From NCBI GenBank assembly GCA_031271865.1, contig JAISUW010000040.1:1-41252 (forward strand): a stretch of 41,252 bases of DNA, given 5' to 3'. Below are positions 24,104 through 32,561 of this stretch, piece by piece; position 1 is the stretch's first letter, and each line of letters opens with the position of its first letter. The notes below the pieces were generated by a model. It was given only the letters and a program-made list of their open reading frames with translations, ran no database searches and had not been told where the DNA came from. The DNA comes from Oscillospiraceae bacterium (lineage in GTDB: Bacteria > Bacillota > Clostridia > Oscillospirales > Acutalibacteraceae). Position numbers and translations under genes: made by a program.

Positions 24104-25447
24104 ATGCTGCAACCTATCACGCGCTCTAATGGTCTTCGCGTCATTCTCGACCCCATGCCTTCCGCACACAGTGTTTCCCTGAACATCTGCATAGCAGCCG
24201 GTTCGCGCTATGAACAGCCTGCTGAGGCAGGTGTGTTTCACATGATTGAGCATATGCTGTTCAAGGGAACGCAGAATTTCTCAAGCAAAGAGATAGCCGA
24301 ATACCAAGATGACCGCGGAGCCTCCGTTTCTGCGTTTACCTCCAAAGAGTATACTTGTGTCTACAGCCGTTGCCTCCCGGAGTATGCCTCGGATATGCTT
24401 ACCCTTATGGCGGATATGCTCCGCAACTGTACACTGGAGCCATCAGATTTAGCCAATGAGAAACGCGTGGTCTTCGAAGAAATCGCCATGTATGAAGACA
24501 GCCCCGAAGACCGCGTTTTCGACATATTCTATGAACACGTTTGGCCCGCTCACCCCCTCGGCGGCAATATTCTCGGTACACGGTCCACCCTGCAAGAAAT
24601 GCAGCACACCTTATTAAAAAAGCTGCACCATATGTTTTACACACCTGAACGAATGGTTATATCCGTCTGCGGGAAAATAGATAATGATGCCATTCTTACC
24701 GCTATTGATGAAATTTTCCGCGTTGAATCATGGCTGCCGGCACAGGAGAGTGCCGCTGTTGTTTCTGCGCCGTCGGCTGTCTTCACCCCCGGCTTTTGGC
24801 ATATGAACAAAGACTTGGATCAGAATCAAATCGTACTTGCTTTCCCCGGTTTGAAAGCCCGCGACCCGCACCGCTGGCACGCCGCTTTGCTAGCCGGTAT
24901 GCTGGGAGAAAATTCTTCCTCCCGACTGTTCATGCGTCTGCGGGAAGAACTGGCTCTTGTCTACGGCGTTGAATTCTTTAACGTCCACAGTTCAAAAGAG
25001 GGCATTTCCGGCATAAGCATGGGTACAAGCGAGAAAAATACTGTCAGGGCAGTTTCAGAGGCCATCAAAGTATTGGAAGCGTTCCCCTCCTCTCTTACCG
25101 AAAAGGAACTGCGCCGCACCAAGGAACAAGCCGCCGCTTCCCTTGTGATGAGCTTGGAATCCTGCGGCTCCCGAGCCAGCCGCGCCGGGTATCAGTCTTT
25201 GCTTTTCGGCGATGTATATGAGGTGCGAGAAAGCATTGATAGGTATCGTTCCATTACGATAGAAGAAATGAGGGATTTCACCGCCGGTTTTCTCCTGCCG
25301 CCCGGCAAGACTGCCCTGTGTATTTACGGCAACTGTTCCCGCCGCGAGGAGAGTGCGCTGGCAGAGTTGGTGCATCAAGAGGTAACCCCCCTCACAGAGA
25401 AACAATCGCGTCGGCATCGCCATGAAGAATCGGATAGGAGTGCTTGA
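24104..25447 (+). CDS. M16 family zinc peptidase
   Basis: A 447-residue insulinase-type protease. Seen: the inverted zinc motif HMIEHMLFKGT (HxxEH) near residue 48, the distal metal ligand in KRVVFEEIAMYEDSPED near 125, and the C-terminal half with the conserved ENSSSRLFMRLREELALVYGVE segment. Size and layout fit the two-domain Gram-positive YmxG/PqqL-like cytosolic or cell-associated peptidases; substrate unknown. The ATG at 24104 has GGAGG five bases upstream. It ends one base before proB begins, so the two are translationally coupled. Confidence 0.92.
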   Translation: MLQPITRSNGLRVILDPMPSAHSVSLNICIAAGSRYEQPAEAGVFHMIEHMLFKGTQNFSSKEIAEYQDDRGASVSAFTSKEYTCVYSRCLPEYASDMLTLMADMLRNCTLEPSDLANEKRVVFEEIAMYEDSPEDRVFDIFYEHVWPAHPLGGNILGTRSTLQEMQHTLLKKLHHMFYTPERMVISVCGKIDNDAILTAIDEIFRVESWLPAQESAAVVSAPSAVFTPGFWHMNKDLDQNQIVLAFPGLKARDPHRWHAALLAGMLGENSSSRLFMRLREELALVYGVEFFNVHSSKEGISGISMGTSEKNTVRAVSEAIKVLEAFPSSLTEKELRRTKEQAAASLVMSLESCGSRASRAGYQSLLFGDVYEVRESIDRYRSITIEEMRDFTAGFLLPPGKTALCIYGNCSRREESALAELVHQEVTPLTEKQSRRHRHEESDRSA

Positions 25448-26257
25448 ATGCAGACCATCAAAGATGCCAAGCGCATCGTATTCAAAGTCGGAACGTCCAC
25501 ACTTACGCACCCGACCATGAAGCCGAACCTTCGGCGGATGCAACAGCTTGCCGCCGTTCTGACTGACCTGCACAATGCCGGTCGGGAGGTTATCCTCGTA
25601 TCGTCAGGGGCAATCGCGGTCGGTTGCTCGAAGCTTGGGGTGCCTCGGCCGAAAACCACCCAAGGCAAGCAAGCCGTTTCGTCCGTAGGGCAATTGGAAT
25701 TGATGTTCCTCTATGACCGCGTTTTCGGTGACTACGGCGCAACGGTTGCCCAATTGCTCCTAACCGGAGATGACGTAGACATCAAAGAACGGCGTACGAA
25801 TCTGATGAACTGCCTTACGAAGCTCTTGGAGATGGATGCCATCCCCATTATCAATGAAAACGACAGTGTTTCCATCGAAGAGGTTGAGTTCGGTGATAAC
25901 GATGGCTTGTCCGCCATTGTTGCCAAATTGGTCGGTGCGGATGCGCTGGTTATTCTGACAGATACGGACGGTCTCTATACCGGCAACCCTGCGGAGGATG
26001 AGAACGCCGTCCTTATCCCCTATGTAAAAAAGCTGACAGATGAAATCATGTCCTTGGGGGGGGGCAGCGGCACCAAACGCGGTACCGGCGGCATGAAAAC
26101 CAAATTGGATGCTGCCAAACGCGCCACGGATGCCGGCATTGATACCGTCATCCTTAACGGTTCCTACCCTGAAAACATCTACCAAGTAATGGAGGGCCGC
26201 AGTCTCGGTACGTTCATCTGCGGTCAGCCTTGTGCAGATATAAAACCACACAATTGA
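25448..26257 (+). CDS. proB: Glutamate 5-kinase (no PUA domain)
   Basis: A 269-residue glutamate 5-kinase, first step of proline synthesis from glutamate. It is the short form without the C-terminal PUA domain, as in many Clostridia. Seen: KVGTSTLTHP at the ATP-binding start, EVILVSSGAIAVGCSKLG, PIINENDSVSIEEVEFGDND, and the GGGSGTKRGTGGMKTKLDAAK phosphate-binding loop. The ATG directly follows the M16 stop. The partner proA is downstream but has its own promoter. Confidence 0.96.
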   Translation: MQTIKDAKRIVFKVGTSTLTHPTMKPNLRRMQQLAAVLTDLHNAGREVILVSSGAIAVGCSKLGVPRPKTTQGKQAVSSVGQLELMFLYDRVFGDYGATVAQLLLTGDDVDIKERRTNLMNCLTKLLEMDAIPIINENDSVSIEEVEFGDNDGLSAIVAKLVGADALVILTDTDGLYTGNPAEDENAVLIPYVKKLTDEIMSLGGGSGTKRGTGGMKTKLDAAKRATDAGIDTVILNGSYPENIYQVMEGRSLGTFICGQPCADIKPHN

Positions 26258-26268
26258 GCAAGCCTTAC

Positions 26269-26297
26269 TTGACAAATCCCCCCATTTGTTATATAAT
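26269..26297 (+). promoter_or_regulatory. Promoter of proA
   Basis: Consensus TTGACA (26269-26274), 17-base spacer, TATAAT (26292-26297), located between proB and proA. It starts a transcript that may run through the hypothetical gene and beyond. Confidence 0.85.
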
Positions 26298-26356
26298 AAT
26301 CCTTGTGAAAGAGGCGCTCAGCGTCTCCCCCCACCAAACGGGAGGTGAACCGCACC

Positions 26357-27604
26357 ATGCTGAAAGAGATCGGCAAAAACGCAAAAGACGCTTCCTATAT
26401 TCTTGCATCCGCCGGCGGTGCCTTGCGCAATGCCGCATTAGAAGAAATGGCTGCTGCGCTTGGCAAAAACACGCAGCGCATTCTTTCCGCTAACCGCCAA
26501 GATTTAGAAAACGGCCGTGCAAACGGAATGCGGGAGAGTCTTTTGGATCGCCTTGCCCTCTCCGAATCTCGGCTTGCCGGTATGCAGCAGGGCATCCGTG
26601 AGGTAGCCGACGCACCTGACCCGCTCGGACTGCTTCTCGGCGGAGGCACACGCCCCAATGGGCTACGCATAGAAAAAATCAGTGTCCCGCTCGGCGTCAT
26701 AGGCGTTATATTCGAAGCGCGCCCCAATGTCACTTCGGACGCCGCGGCACTCTGTGTCAAAAGCGGCAATGCTGTCATTCTCCGCGGCGGAAAAGAAGCC
26801 ATCCATTCCAACACCGCTATTGCGGATGCACTCCGCTCTGCTTTAGAAAAAGCCGGATTGCCAAAGGACTGTGTACAGCTTATAACCGACACCTCCCGCG
26901 AATCCTCAACCGCCCTCATGACACTCAATGGCTTTGTGGATGTTCTGATTCCCCGCGGCGGAGCAGGTCTCATTCAGGCTGTAGTAAAGAACGCTACCGT
27001 ACCGGTCATCGAAACCGGTGCCGGGGTGTGTCATATTTATGTAGATAAAGCCGCTGACATCCCAATGGCACTTCGTATAGTAGAAAACGCCAAAACCCAG
27101 CGTCCCTCTGTCTGTAATGCCATCGAGACCGTTCTTATCCATGCGGATATTCTTGACGCTTTTCTGCCGCTTTTGGCTGAACGCCTCTCTGCTTATCCCG
27201 TAGCTTTAAAGTGTGATGTGCCCTCTCTCTCCGTATTGCAAGGCAATCCCAACGCTGCCCCCGCAACGCAGGAGGATTGGCCGAAAGAATACGGTGACCT
27301 CACCCTTAGCGTAAAGACAGTTGCCGGATTCGAGGAAGCTGTTGCCCATATCCGCCGTTACGGTACCGGACACTCGGAATGCATTGTAACAAATGACTAT
27401 CATACTGCTAATGCGTTCGTTGCCGCTGTAGACTGTGCCGCTGTTTATGTCAATGCCTCCACCCGCTTCACCGATGGCGGGGAGTTCGGCTTCGGTGCGG
27501 AAATCGGTATCTCGACCCAGAAACTCCATGCCCGCGGTCCCCTTGGTCTGCGACAGCTTACTAGTGAGAAATACTGCGTCTACGGCAACGGGCAGGTGCG
27601 GTGA
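26357..27604 (+). CDS. proA: Glutamate-5-semialdehyde dehydrogenase
   Basis: A 415-residue NADPH-dependent enzyme that reduces glutamyl-5-phosphate to the semialdehyde in proline synthesis. The catalytic Cys is seen in QRPSVCNAIETVL, and typical elements are present (VPLGVIGVIFEARPNVTSD, KSGNAVILRGGKEA, and the GGEFGFGAEIGISTQKLHARGPLG end). The ATG at 26357 is used because GGAGG precedes it by 11 bases; the GTG at 26345 overlaps that site. Length is normal. Confidence 0.97.
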   Translation: MLKEIGKNAKDASYILASAGGALRNAALEEMAAALGKNTQRILSANRQDLENGRANGMRESLLDRLALSESRLAGMQQGIREVADAPDPLGLLLGGGTRPNGLRIEKISVPLGVIGVIFEARPNVTSDAAALCVKSGNAVILRGGKEAIHSNTAIADALRSALEKAGLPKDCVQLITDTSRESSTALMTLNGFVDVLIPRGGAGLIQAVVKNATVPVIETGAGVCHIYVDKAADIPMALRIVENAKTQRPSVCNAIETVLIHADILDAFLPLLAERLSAYPVALKCDVPSLSVLQGNPNAAPATQEDWPKEYGDLTLSVKTVAGFEEAVAHIRRYGTGHSECIVTNDYHTANAFVAAVDCAAVYVNASTRFTDGGEFGFGAEIGISTQKLHARGPLGLRQLTSEKYCVYGNGQVR

Positions 27605-27640
27605 ACAATTCCCCGTAGGGGCACAAAGGAGGATATCCCC

Positions 27641-28444
27641 ATGGCAATCCAAACCCAACAAAAACGCCGCCACGGTTACGCCTTTCCGTTAGGCTTTGTT
27701 TTACTCGTGCTTGCGATTATCGGTGCGGTGTTTCTGCTTTCGAAAGCAGGGGGAGTCATCAAGGAGCGTATAGAGAACCCGCCGGAGAAAGCAGAGTACG
27801 AGGCATTTCTGAAATACGTTGTCATGGATGACCCCGATCCCTTTGACAGTGTTGACAATGCGAACCCTCAGCAACTGATTGATATTTGTATTTGGTCTTT
27901 GACCTCAAAGGCAAAGCCGGGTTTATACCCCACGCTGTCCGACGGCTCGGAGTATGATGGGTCATTGGTTGTCAAGAAAGAGTATGTGGAGCAGGAGTTT
28001 AAGCGAATTTTCGGCGAAGCCGGTCCGCAGGTACACATGAGCGTCGAAGGTTCCGAATATGATTTTATATACGATGACAACGCGGGGGCGTATTATATTC
28101 CCGTCACCGGGCAGCTCGCTATCTATACCCCTCGCGTAGAGAAGATAGAACACAAAGGCGATAACATCATCCTCGACGTGGATTATATCGGCATGACAGA
28201 TATGAACTTGGCAGACGAAAACCAAGACGGTCTTTCAGATCCCTCCGAACCGCTGAAGAAGATGGTCATTACGCTGTATAAGAACACAGAGGGCGGCTAT
28301 TACCTCGGATCCATCCAAGCCCCGGAGGATCAGATTCTCCTGCCCGGAGGTACCCGTCTCGCCGACCCGACTACGACAGCCGCGCCGACTACTGCCGCGC
28401 CGACCACAGCCGCTATCACAACCGCTGCTGCTACTACTGCCTGA
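27641..28444 (+). CDS. Membrane-anchored protein with EF-hand-like loop
   Basis: A 267-residue protein I cannot assign to a family. Residues 1-12 are basic, 13-34 form one membrane helix, and the rest is probably outside. Residues 192-203 (DENQDGLSDPSE) match a calcium-binding EF-hand loop at positions 1, 3, 5, 6, 9 and 12. Residues about 242-267 are a low-complexity TTTAAP tail, like the Thr-rich tail of the sigma-like protein at 2398. The ATG has AAGGAGG upstream. It follows proA by 36 bases. It may bind calcium or be cell-wall associated; that is inference. Confidence 0.6.
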   Translation: MAIQTQQKRRHGYAFPLGFVLLVLAIIGAVFLLSKAGGVIKERIENPPEKAEYEAFLKYVVMDDPDPFDSVDNANPQQLIDICIWSLTSKAKPGLYPTLSDGSEYDGSLVVKKEYVEQEFKRIFGEAGPQVHMSVEGSEYDFIYDDNAGAYYIPVTGQLAIYTPRVEKIEHKGDNIILDVDYIGMTDMNLADENQDGLSDPSEPLKKMVITLYKNTEGGYYLGSIQAPEDQILLPGGTRLADPTTTAAPTTAAPTTAAITTAAATTA

Positions 28445-28450
28445 GCGGTA

Positions 28451-28518
28451 GAGGCCGTATTACGGCCTCCCGCCCCGGCCGCAATGCGGCCGACAAACAG
28501 CGGCCGTAATACGGCCGC
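28451..28518 (+). repeat. Three tandem GGCCG hairpins
   Basis: Three hairpins in a row: 28451-28469 (GAGGCCG ... CGGCCTC, loop around TATTA), 28476-28492 (CGGCCGCA/TGCGGCCG) and 28500-28518 (GCGGCCGTAATACGGCCGC). The first and third have near-mirror centres. It is REP-like and sits between the hypothetical gene and mntP. Confidence 0.6.
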
Positions 28519-28542
28519 CCACCCGAGAGGAACCCACCGCCC

Positions 28543-29106
28543 ATGCCGCCAGCAACGCTGATTCTAACCGCAATCGGACTATCGATGGATGCATTCTCTG
28601 TTTCAGTATGCAAAGGAGTCACGATACGCAAGAAGAAGCGCATATGGGCAATCTTGTTCGGACTGACATTCGGCGGGTTTCAAGCGGCGATGCCGCTGTT
28701 AGGGTATCTTTTAGGCACGCGCTTACAGAAGTATATTGAAGCAGCGGATCATTGGATAGCATTTGTATTACTTGCTTTCCTTGGGGGCAAAATGCTATGG
28801 GAAGCTTTTCATAAAGGGGAAAAAGAGGAACTGCCGGAGCAGCCGGTTTCCGCGAAAGAACTGCTTCTGCTCGGCATAGCGACTAGTATCGATGCCCTCG
28901 CGGTAGGAATCTCCTTTGCCTTACTGAAGATAAATATCTTCTCGGCTGCAGGACTTATTGGCGGAATCACGTTTCTGCTTTCCGCTTTAGGTGTTTACTT
29001 CGGCGCAAAGCTCGGGGAAGCATTCGGAAAGAAAGCCCTTATTGCGGGCGGCGTAATCCTTGTTGCCATTGGGATAAAGATTCTATTAGAACATTTGTTT
29101 TATTGA
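28543..29106 (+). CDS. mntP: Manganese efflux pump MntP
   Basis: A 187-residue integral membrane protein with about six hydrophobic helices. The two half-repeats each carry the Asp motif of the family: ILTAIGLSMDAFSVSVCKG near residue 8 and LLLGIATSIDALAVGISFA near 115. MntP exports excess Mn2+. No yybP-ykoY manganese riboswitch is visible upstream; instead the triple hairpin lies there. The ATG follows GAGAGG. Confidence 0.93.
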   Translation: MPPATLILTAIGLSMDAFSVSVCKGVTIRKKKRIWAILFGLTFGGFQAAMPLLGYLLGTRLQKYIEAADHWIAFVLLAFLGGKMLWEAFHKGEKEELPEQPVSAKELLLLGIATSIDALAVGISFALLKINIFSAAGLIGGITFLLSALGVYFGAKLGEAFGKKALIAGGVILVAIGIKILLEHLFY

Positions 29107-29195
29107 ATATCAACAGAATGACTGCCAAAGCCACGGTTCGGATCGGAGGACAAGCCATATGCCGCAAAACTGCGGCCAAAGAAAGGTGAGTACCC

Positions 29196-29684
29196 ATGCG
29201 CCGTTTCTTTCAGTCATTTGCATACGCTTGGCGGGGCATCCGCCTGTGTGTGGCAGAGCGCAACTTCCGCTTTCATCTCTCCCTGACGGTATATATGCTG
29301 ACGTACTTGCTGCTGTATGACTGGTTCCGCCTTACGCGTCTGGATTGGGCTGTACTGATTGTATGCATAGCGATGGTATTGGGTACGGAGGCAATCAACA
29401 CAGCGATAGAGCATCTGACCGATTTGGTTTCTCCGGGCAAACACCCGTTGGCGGCGAAAGCCAAAGATGCAGCAGCCGGAGCGGTGCTTCTTTCTTCCCT
29501 CGGCGCGGTGGGAGCCGGCGTATCCATTCTCTGGCAGCCCGGTGCATTTGACGCAATGTTTTCCTATTACCAGCAGCAACCATGGCTGCTCATTGTACTG
29601 GGTCTGTCTTTGGTTCTCACCGGCGTATTCATCATAGGCCCCAACAACCTCAACCTTACGGAAACGGATAGCAAGAAGAAATGA
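29196..29684 (+). CDS. dgkA: Diacylglycerol/undecaprenol kinase
   Basis: A 162-residue membrane protein with three or four helices, of the prokaryotic DAG kinase family. In Gram-positive bacteria it phosphorylates undecaprenol for wall-lipid recycling. Seen: the N-terminal FAYAWRGIRLCVAERNFRFH, the active-site type MVLGTEAINTAIEHLTDLV, and KAKDAAAGAVLLSS. The C-terminal ~50 residues add a further helix and basic tail. The last codons overlap the era ATG by four bases (ATGA), so they are coupled. YbeY, often before it, is absent. Confidence 0.9.
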   Translation: MRRFFQSFAYAWRGIRLCVAERNFRFHLSLTVYMLTYLLLYDWFRLTRLDWAVLIVCIAMVLGTEAINTAIEHLTDLVSPGKHPLAAKAKDAAAGAVLLSSLGAVGAGVSILWQPGAFDAMFSYYQQQPWLLIVLGLSLVLTGVFIIGPNNLNLTETDSKKK

Positions 29685-30607
29685 ACCAATCCTTGACCAT
29701 CGCCATTGTCGGTTGCCCGAATGTCGGGAAATCCTCTCTCCTCAATCGCCTTTTGGGAGAGGATGTTGCCATTGTGTCACCGAAACCGCAGACAACCCGC
29801 ACGCGAATCATGGGTGTGCGTACCGAAGGCGAGCGGCAGCTGATATTCATAGACACCCCGGGCTGGCACAAGCCCAAGACTGTCTTAGGGCAACATATGC
29901 AGCGCGCTGCCGAAGGCGGCATGGCAGGTACAGATGCCGTCCTTTTTGTAACAGACGCGGAAAGACCTGACACCCTGCGCCCCGGAGAGATCGACATATT
30001 CCAATCCCTCAAAAGCGCCGGCCTCCCGGTTATACTTATTATAAACAAAGTGGACTTGCTCCCGGAAAAAGCGCAGCTCATGAAACGGTTGCTGTTCCTT
30101 TCCCGGCAGATGGATTTCTTTGCGGTGGTACCGCTTTCCGCAAAAACGGGAGATAACTTCCCTGCGCTGGAGGAGGAACTGGAGAACCTCTTTGCTGCTC
30201 CGAACACAAACCCCATGCCGCACTTTCTCTTCCCGGAAGACGAGCTCACCGACCAACCGGAGAAAGTCCTCGCCGCCGAGTTCATCCGCGAGCAGCTCCT
30301 GCGTCAGTTGGACCAAGAGATTCCGCATGGCACCGCCGTTGCGGTGGAGCACATGACCGAACGCACCGACGGCTCCGGTATTCTGGACGTCGATGCCCTT
30401 ATCTACTGCGAACGCGAAACACATAAGGGCATCATCATCGGCAAGGGCGGCGAGCGTTTAAAGGAAATCAGCACACAAGCCCGCCGCCGCATGGAACGCT
30501 TCTTTGACTGCAAAGTGTTCCTCCGAACCCGTGTGAAGGTGAAGGAGGACTGGCGCAACCGTGAGGTTCTCATCCGCGGCTTTGGCTTGGATACCATGAA
30601 AGAATAA
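29681..30607 (+). CDS. era: Ribosome-assembly GTPase Era
   Basis: A 308-residue GTPase that binds 16S rRNA during 30S maturation. Seen: G1 IVGCPNVGKSSLLN, switch KPQTTRTRIMG, G3 IDTPGWHK, G4 INKVDLLP, G5-like SAKTGDN, and a C-terminal KH domain with IIGKGGERLKEISTQARR (GxxG). Length is typical. Overlaps dgkA by four bases. RecO, which often follows, is replaced by a convergent operon end. Confidence 0.97.
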   Translation: MNQSLTIAIVGCPNVGKSSLLNRLLGEDVAIVSPKPQTTRTRIMGVRTEGERQLIFIDTPGWHKPKTVLGQHMQRAAEGGMAGTDAVLFVTDAERPDTLRPGEIDIFQSLKSAGLPVILIINKVDLLPEKAQLMKRLLFLSRQMDFFAVVPLSAKTGDNFPALEEELENLFAAPNTNPMPHFLFPEDELTDQPEKVLAAEFIREQLLRQLDQEIPHGTAVAVEHMTERTDGSGILDVDALIYCERETHKGIIIGKGGERLKEISTQARRRMERFFDCKVFLRTRVKVKEDWRNREVLIRGFGLDTMKE

Positions 30608-30622
30608 CGCAAAACAGAATCA

Positions 30623-31231
30623 TTAATCCAGCGGGTGGGCGAGTTGGGCTTTCCCGCCGTTTGCCTCCAGCCAAGCTTTCCCTTGTGCATTTAACGGCAG
30701 AAGCATCCCGGGTTGCGTCAGGTGGGAGGAATCCAGCCCTACGCCTTCCTCTGCGAAGCCATCACACATGGTGCGCAGCAAAGGGCGCAGGTTTTCCGTC
30801 CAGACAAAAGCTGGTGCCGGCGGCGCAAAGAAATGCGTCGCACAAAAAGCCGGGGCGTAGCCGCGCTTGGCATAGAATCCGACCAGCGATTCGCTCGCAG
30901 GGTAAAGCACCAATCCTGCAAGGCTTCGCTTCGCGCCGTACTCCCGCGCAGATTCCAATAAGCGGCTCGCATAGTTCTTTCCCTGCCCCGCCCTGCGTGT
31001 GGCTACGGCGCAGACATAGCCGGCCGGTAAGACTTCTGCCCCACAAGTCAGTTCTCCCGGAAGTATAAAAAGCTGCGACTGCAAAGCACCATCCGCAAAA
31101 AGACCCAGACCGACAGTCTCGCCGGTCATAGCAGCCAAGAACGCATGAATTTCCTCCGCACCGTCGCCGAAAGCTTCTTGCCAAAGTTCTGTAATCTGCA
31201 CTTCATCGCCTGCGGTGAGAACGCGTATCAT
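30623..31231 (-). CDS. GNAT family acetyltransferase
   Basis: A 202-residue acetyl-CoA-dependent acyltransferase. Seen: an N-terminal VLTAGDEVQITELWQEAFGD segment, motif A-like VCAVATRRAGQGKNYASRLLESA, and LVLYPASESLVGFYAKRGYAP, which is typical of GNAT proteins related to the Eis/sterol-carrier group but shorter. Substrate unknown. The start is the ATG at 31231 with AAAGGA seven bases upstream; the longer frame before it looks non-coding. It is the last gene of the D-amino-acid run, 86 bases after alr, so membership in that operon is possible but not certain. Confidence 0.82.
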   Translation of the reverse strand: MIRVLTAGDEVQITELWQEAFGDGAEEIHAFLAAMTGETVGLGLFADGALQSQLFILPGELTCGAEVLPAGYVCAVATRRAGQGKNYASRLLESAREYGAKRSLAGLVLYPASESLVGFYAKRGYAPAFCATHFFAPPAPAFVWTENLRPLLRTMCDGFAEEGVGLDSSHLTQPGMLLPLNAQGKAWLEANGGKAQLAHPLD

Positions 31232-31317
31232 ATTGCAGTCCTTTCTTTGGCAAGGTGCCGGTTGCTCGCATTGCTTGTGACAAGTTACAATCGGTAACAA
31301 AAAAAATCCGAATTCGG

Positions 31318-32493
31318 TTAACCATAAGCATTCTCTGTCACAAAGACAGAGTGCCACCCGACAGTCTCGCCGTTATAGAGATAGAGCCGCGGCACACGCT
31401 GCCCGACGCGGCAGGCGGTTTCATAATTGAAACTGGCGCTCGCTGCACCTATCTCTTCCATAGTGATTTCTTTCTCTCCCATCCGACCGATAAGCACCGC
31501 CGCATCCTCTACCTGCACGCCGGGGATGTCGGTGATGTCCACCATGAACTGATCCATGCAGACGCGGCCGAGAATCGGTGCGTACTGTCCATGAATCAGG
31601 ACGTGCCCTTTGTTGGAGAGGGCGCGGGGGTAGCCGTCAGCATAGCCGACAGGGAGGGTAGCAACCACCGTTTCGCGCCGCGTGATGTGGGTGTGACCGT
31701 AACTGATGCCTTCCCCTGCCGGGACGGTCTTAATATGGACGACGTGCGTCTTCCATGTCATAGCGGGGCGAATCTCCATGTTTCCGGGGTCTACTTCATC
31801 CGAGGGATACAGTCCATACAGCGATATGCCGAGGCGGCACATATCCAGCTTCTGCGGCATTTCCATAATGCCGGCGGAGTTGCATACGTGCTTTATCGGA
31901 ATCGGAACCCCGGCCGCTGCGAGCTTTTCGGCAAAGGCGGCATAGCGCGCATACTGTAAGTTCGCAGAGGTCTTATCAATTTCGTCTGCACGGGCAAAAT
32001 GCGTGAACAAGCCTTCGATTTCCAAGAAAGGAAGCTCGTGTATTCTCTGAATCTCATGAATGCTCTCGGCTGTGTCCGGGAACCCGATGCGGTTCATGCC
32101 TGTATCTAAGGCGATATGTACTTTGACGGCCTTGCCAAGCGCGGCAGCAGCCGCAGACAGTGCTTCGGCTGCCGCGAAAGTAAAGACAGTCTGCGTCAAA
32201 TCAGCTTTTACAACGACCGCAGCTTGTGAAGGCGAAGTATAGCCCAGAATCAGCATCGGCTTTGTGATTCCGCCCTGCCGCAGGGTAAGGGCTTCTTCCA
32301 GAACAGCAACGGCATAATAGTCGGCCTTGTCACCCAAGAACTTCGCTAATTCTGAAGCACCATGACCGTAACCATCGGCCTTGATAACACAGCAGAGCCG
32401 CGTTCCCAAGGGGAGCTTTGCGCGGGCTGCCTGTACATTTTCTTCTATGGCGTTTAAATCAATCTCCGCCCATGTGCGGTGGTAGTGCTGCAT
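31318..32493 (-). CDS. alr: Alanine racemase
   Basis: A 391-residue PLP enzyme interconverting L- and D-alanine for peptidoglycan. Seen: the PLP Lys at residue 38 in CCVIKADGYGHG, and the second-base Tyr in EGISYGHTHITRRE. Start at the ATG at 32493, with AAGGA about 10 bases upstream; the ATG at 32511 has no site. It is the fifth gene of the D-amino-acid run, after dat, DUF4392, pxpB and pxpC. Confidence 0.96.
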   Translation of the reverse strand: MQHYHRTWAEIDLNAIEENVQAARAKLPLGTRLCCVIKADGYGHGASELAKFLGDKADYYAVAVLEEALTLRQGGITKPMLILGYTSPSQAAVVVKADLTQTVFTFAAAEALSAAAAALGKAVKVHIALDTGMNRIGFPDTAESIHEIQRIHELPFLEIEGLFTHFARADEIDKTSANLQYARYAAFAEKLAAAGVPIPIKHVCNSAGIMEMPQKLDMCRLGISLYGLYPSDEVDPGNMEIRPAMTWKTHVVHIKTVPAGEGISYGHTHITRRETVVATLPVGYADGYPRALSNKGHVLIHGQYAPILGRVCMDQFMVDITDIPGVQVEDAAVLIGRMGEKEITMEEIGAASASFNYETACRVGQRVPRLYLYNGETVGWHSVFVTENAYG

Positions 32494-32521
32494 CGGTATC
32501 CGTTCCTTCATGTAGATGGAG

Positions 32522-32561
32522 TGAGGGGAGCATTGCTCCGTTTTGGGAGCTTTACTCCATT
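32522..32561 (-). other. Imperfect inverted repeats before alr
   Basis: The bases around GGAGCATTGCTCC and GGAGCTTTACTCC are short inverted repeats in the 68-base gap between pxpC and alr. There is no T tract, so this may be an RNA-processing point or a weak attenuator. Confidence 0.35.
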
